From assembly GCA_014874475.1 (NCBI GenBank), contig JADBJJ010000023.1, forward strand, positions 123,501 through 187,500: DNA of 64,000 nucleotides. The letters run 5' to 3'. The translations under genes and the position numbers were made by a program. Of the stretch, positions 61,661 to 64,000 are shown piece after piece. Under the pieces are notes generated by a model, which did not search any database, was not told the origin of the DNA, and was given only the letters and a program-made list of their open reading frames with translations. Position 1 is the stretch's first letter. Every line of letters starts with the position of its first letter. This stretch comes from Chloroflexota bacterium. GTDB taxonomy: Bacteria > Chloroflexota > Anaerolineae > B4-G1 > DUEL01.

Positions 61661-62286
61661 CGGTCTATCTCTCCCGTTTCCGAGAGAGCCGGACTTTACC
61701 TTGGCCGGCCCCGGTTCATCGTCGCCACGATGCGTCGGATACGCTCAAGTCCCTCTGGAGTAAGGTGCTCACCTCGCTCCATTAGAAGCAGCACCTTGCG
61801 GAACTTGAGAAAGTCAACCCGTTTGCGGGTCTTGAGCGGATGCTTCATAAAGAACGGAACGATACGCCCAAGGAGATCCTCCAACTTCCGCACGCGATAG
61901 GCCATGCGGTCCTCTCGGTTGCGTCGCACAACGCCGCAACCGAAATACGCCTTGAGCGCGTAGAGCACTTGCACATCCCGCTCGTGCTGAACGACGGTGA
62001 ACTCGGGTAAAACTTGATAACCCTGGGCCATTTCACGATGCTGGCTGATCCCAACGTGGAAACAGCCTTCACCATCCACAAAACCAACGATCCACTGGGC
62101 ATCAAGCTTCATGGCCGACCCCGAACGTCAAGTCTCTGAGGGTTCCTGTTCATAGTTCCAGGCCTTCCCTGCGGATTGTCCCCCTGTCCGGTGGATTTTT
62201 ACTGCCACGCCTTGCGCAGCGAGTACCACTCGGTTTTTGAGGAGTTCCCCGCATATGGTTCGGTTTTACTAAGGCTAGCGTTTCTA
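61661..62286 (-). other. Group I intron in 23S at site 1931, with a homing endonuclease gene
   Basis: This 626-base insertion lies between exon ends GGT and AGCG, after E. coli position U1931. The exon ends CTAAGGT and the intron has GCCTTAG (plus 62269-62275), forming P1 with the usual U-G at the splice site. The intron ends in G. P7 strands are visible: CAGAGACTT (62130-62138) and AAAGTCC (61691-61697). A P9-type hairpin (CTCTC/GAGAG) lies close to its 3' end. The endonuclease gene sits between the P7 strands. Confidence 0.9.
61696..62112 (-). CDS. LAGLIDADG homing endonuclease (intron-encoded)
   Basis: The 138-residue protein has one LAGLIDADG motif (WIVGFVDGEGCF, residues ~7-18), so it acts as a homodimer. 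The rest is basic, with VVQHERDVQVLYALKAYFG typical of single-motif enzymes that cut rRNA-gene sites. It should cleave intron-less 23S genes near the insertion site and drive intron spread. Its stop codon TAA (61696-61698) lies inside the 3' strand of P7. It is shorter than many relatives (about 150-170 residues) but looks intact. Confidence 0.9.
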   Translation of the reverse strand: MKLDAQWIVGFVDGEGCFHVGISQHREMAQGYQVLPEFTVVQHERDVQVLYALKAYFGCGVVRRNREDRMAYRVRKLEDLLGRIVPFFMKHPLKTRKRVDFLKFRKVLLLMERGEHLTPEGLERIRRIVATMNRGRPR

Positions 62287-62300
62287 ACCTTAGGACCGTT

Positions 62301-62620
<320 letters not shown>

Positions 62621-62640
62621 AGAGCTTCGCCTTGCGGCTA

Positions 62641-62681
<41 letters not shown>

Positions 62682-63415
62682 CCTATACATCCTCTTACGA
62701 GTTGGCAGAGACCTGTGGTTTTGGTAACCAGTCGGCAGGGCCATTTCACTGCGGCCCCCTCGGGCTCCGGCCGCAAGGGCCTTCACCCTACCGGGGCACC
62801 CCTTCTCCCGAAGTTACGGGGCCATTTTGCCTAGTTCCTTAACGAGGGTTCTCCCGTTCGCCTGAGGATACTCACCCAGCCCACCTGTGTCGGTTTGCGG
62901 TACGGGCACCCGGGCTTCAACGCTGAGAGGCTTTTCTTGGCCGCATGGCTCAACCACTTCGGCTTGCGCCTCGCCATCACCTCTCGGGCTCCGGGAACGG
63001 ATTTTCCTATCCCCATCAGCGCCCTACCGGTTTGGCACCTGAATCCAGTAACAGGCTGGCCTACCACACGGCGTCCCCCCTTCGCTCCACCCGGGTGGTT
63101 CCGGAATATTAACCGGATGTCCATCGCCTACGCCCTTCGGCCTCGGCTTAGGCCCGACTCACCCGACGCGGACTGCCCTTCCGTCGGAAACCTTGGGCTT
63201 TCGGCGAACGCGGTTCTCACGCGTTTCTCGCTACTCATGCCGGCATTCTCGCTTCTGCACGCTCCACCGCTCCTTCCGGTACGGCTTCACCGCCTGCAGA
63301 ACGCTCCCCTACTGCCCCCGCCGAAGCGGAGACCCGTGGCTTCGGTGCCAGGCTTTAGCCCCGTTATATTTTCCGCGCAGGGCCGCTCGACCAGTGAGCT
63401 GTTACGCACTCTTTA

Positions 63416-63453
<38 letters not shown>

Positions 63454-64000
63454 AGCAACCCCACATCGTTTCCCACTTAGCCTGGACTTGGGGACCTTAG
63501 CCGACGGTCTGGGCTCTTCCCCTCTTGACTACGAAACTCATCTCCCGTAGTCCGACTCCCGCGCTGTGGAGTACCGGCATTCGGAGTTTGGTTGGGTTTG
63601 GTAAGCATAAGCCCCCTAGCCCATCCAGTGCTCTACCTCCGGTACTGAACACGCGAGGCTAGCCCGAAAGCTATTTCGGGGAGAACAAGCTATCTCCAGG
63701 TTCGTTAGGCATATCACCCCTACCCACAGCTCATCCCACGCCTTTGCAACGGCGAAAGGTTCGGCCCTCCACGGGGGGTTAGCCCCGCTTCAGCCTGGCC
63801 ATGGGTAGCTCACCTGGTTTCGTGTCTGCTCCCTGCCACCTGTGGGACCGAAATCCCACTGCGCCCTCTTCGGACTCGCTTTCGCTATGGCTCCGGCTGT
63901 CACTGCCTTAACCGAGCGACAGAGAGCAACTCGCCGGCTCATTCTCCAAAAGGCACGCCATCAGGCTTTCCCGACCGAAGTCGGGCATAGCCCTCTGACC

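Overview
The window is high-GC bacterial DNA. It looks like a member of the Chloroflexota, probably an Anaerolineae-like and possibly thermophilic lineage. That is inference from several traits: a one-piece glycine-tRNA ligase, a mevalonate-pathway decarboxylase, a lipoprotein with a long Thr-Pro linker, many GAF-domain sensors, and group I introns in the 23S rRNA gene. No species can be named from sequence alone.

Layout. Bases 1-11.5 kb (mostly + strand) carry housekeeping genes: a partial gene, a divergent ETF alpha subunit, a 2-hydroxyacid dehydrogenase, yvcK, an MntA/HepT-type pair, gap and pgk, tRNA-Arg(CCT), rmlD, a divergent plsY, mutL and an unknown gene. Bases 11.5-33.9 kb (minus strand) form the most striking part: ten tightly packed genes that read as one sensory operon. 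In transcription order these are two single-domain response regulators, a Cache-HAMP-GAF histidine kinase, a ParA-type ATPase, five membrane GAF proteins with no kinase domain, and a 2679-residue hybrid kinase with eleven GAF-type modules and two receiver domains. Bases 34-45 kb hold fused glycyl-tRNA synthetase, a lipid kinase, a Ca2+/H+ antiporter, small redox or metal-type genes, a hydantoinase operon, an exonuclease-like gene and a PflX-like radical SAM gene. Bases 46-53 kb hold a translationally coupled run (acyP, FecR-like, mevalonate decarboxylase, esterase lipoprotein), a CAAX-protease/Nudix fusion and a TGS-uridine-kinase-like protein. Bases 53-60 kb hold gdhA, gatB, an aminotransferase, alr and a secreted PA14 protein. 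From 60.1 kb to the right edge is the 3' part of an rRNA operon on the minus strand (23S then 5S). Its 23S gene is cut by two group I introns separated by only 14 exon bases.

How the parts work together. The sensory operon looks like a self-contained signalling assembly: receptors without output domains, two kinases, two free receivers and a positioning ATPase. All five kinase-less receptors end in the same half-GAF tail, and two members share 349 bp of identical DNA, so the array has grown by duplication and is still exchanging sequence. yvcK lies upstream of gap and pgk, which places a proposed regulator of central carbon metabolism next to triose-phosphate enzymes. The two introns interrupt helix 69 and its 3' flank, which are core ribosomal sequence, so both must splice for this 23S copy to be functional.
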